Shown: in pieces, positions 63,669 to 64,000 of the stretch
Layout of the letters: each line of letters begins with the position of its first letter
Numbering within the stretch: the stretch's first letter is position 1
Assembly: GCF_022012295.1 (NCBI RefSeq)
Contig: NZ_JAKLTN010000001.1
Coordinates: forward strand, 868,001-932,000
Origin: Dechloromonas hankyongensis
GTDB taxonomy: Bacteria; Pseudomonadota; Gammaproteobacteria; Burkholderiales; Rhodocyclaceae
Length of the DNA: 64,000 nt
Reading direction: 5' to 3'
The notes under the pieces: generated by a model
Told to the model about the DNA's origin: nothing
Database searches by the model: none
Seen by the model: the letters and a program-made list of their open reading frames with translations, nothing else
Made by a program: the position numbers and the translations under genes

Positions 63669-64000
63669 TTACTGGTCGAACAGCTTGTCGACTTTGGCGG
63701 CGCAGATGAAATCGTTTTCCGACAGGCCGCCGATGGCATGCGTCCAGTAGCGGATGCGGACGTCCTTGTAGCCGACCGTCAGTTCCGGATGATGGTTTTC
63801 GCGATGCGACACCCAGGCGACGGCATTGACGAAGGCCATTGCCTCGTAGTGGTTGCGAAATACGAAGCTCTTCTCCAGGCGTTGCTCGTCGAGAGCCCAG
63901 CCCGGCAGGGATTGCAGCATTTCGGCCGCCGCCGCCACGTCGAGCGGCGCCACGCCGCCTTCGCACGGCTGGCATTGCCGCTCGGCCAGATTGCAAGTCG
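63669..64000 (-). CDS. phhB: pterin-4a-carbinolamine dehydratase, 5' end cut by the window edge
   Basis: The visible 109 codons encode the whole fold: GWALDEQRLEKSFVFRNHYE and the active-site SHRENHHPELTVGYKDVRI histidines, ending KVDKLFDQ. The reading frame stays open upstream of a GTG at 63953 to the window end, with QCQPCEGGVAPLD, the conserved N-terminus of bacterial members. So the GTG is not the start, and only the first few codons are missing. The enzyme recycles tetrahydrobiopterin for phenylalanine hydroxylase and is also a molybdopterin-associated protein in some bacteria. Convergent with the Sua5-type gene. Confidence 0.93.
   Translation of the reverse strand, partial: TCNLAERQCQPCEGGVAPLDVAAAAEMLQSLPGWALDEQRLEKSFVFRNHYEAMAFVNAVAWVSHRENHHPELTVGYKDVRIRYWTHAIGGLSENDFICAAKVDKLFDQ

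Overview
The window is a GC-rich chromosomal stretch from a facultatively denitrifying betaproteobacterium, most plausibly in Rhodocyclales (Dechloromonas/Azonexus-like). This placement is inference from content: a Tat-type N2O reductase cluster, NorEF-like proteins, ActP/YjcH, ubiquinone genes ubiA-ubiD, PPK2, an E3 carrying its own lipoyl domain, and a B12-riboswitch-linked CbpA/CbpB-type peptide locus. Gene density is high. Many neighbouring genes overlap by ATGA, so translationally coupled operons are the rule. I saw no transposase, integrase, CRISPR array or rRNA.

Layout. 1-3 kb: rhodanese end, pirin, a small phasin-like gene, rnk, a LysR regulator. 3.2-10.3 kb: one tightly coupled operon with an ArsR-type regulator, a PlsC/acyl-ACP synthetase (Aas), an LplT-PlsC fusion, an Lgt-family membrane protein, two related tiny membrane proteins, a 29-codon ORF and a radical SAM enzyme with the cysteine layout of the MJ0619/tetraether-synthase (Tes) group. 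I think this is a lipid-remodelling system and the most interesting locus here. 10.3-18.9 kb: STAS-like protein, large hybrid histidine kinase, O-methyltransferase plus glutathione peroxidase, a hypothetical gene, ubiA-ubiD. 18.9-20.7 kb: cobalamin riboswitch, intrinsic terminator, a 51-residue putative precursor peptide and its radical SAM/SPASM maturase. 20.7-26.1 kb: GNAT, membrane proteins, an Fe-S protein, PBP4-like dacB and an unusual CRP regulator carrying two PilJ/NarX-like nitrate-sensor-type motifs.

26.1-39.7 kb (minus strand): globin-PAS-GGDEF-EAL protein and a soluble CZB chemoreceptor, then the N2O respiration cluster read as nosZ-nosR-nosD-nosF-nosY-nosL-cytochrome c behind an FNR/DNR-type box, with a NarX/NarL-type two-component pair immediately upstream. 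40.4-47.8 kb: groESL under a sigma70/sigma32-like promoter with a perfect CIRCE, yjcH-actP, a TctDE-like two-component system, tRNA-Phe(GAA). 47.9-50.1 kb: sixA, ppk2, a thioesterase. 50.1-56.4 kb (minus): pyruvate dehydrogenase aceE-aceF-lpd. 56.5-57.4 kb: NorF/NorE-like genes. 57.5-60.1 kb: iorAB behind a well-placed FNR-type promoter. 60.1-63.7 kb: folD-purE-purK-tsaC. The window ends inside phhB (minus).

How the parts connect: the nos cluster, NorEF-like pair, IorAB, the PilJ-domain CRP, the NarXL pair and the globin/CZB sensory pair suggest life at the oxic-anoxic boundary. PDH, ActP and IOR feed acetyl-CoA. UbiA/UbiD make the quinone. The lipid operon and the B12-controlled peptide locus are accessory functions of unknown biology.
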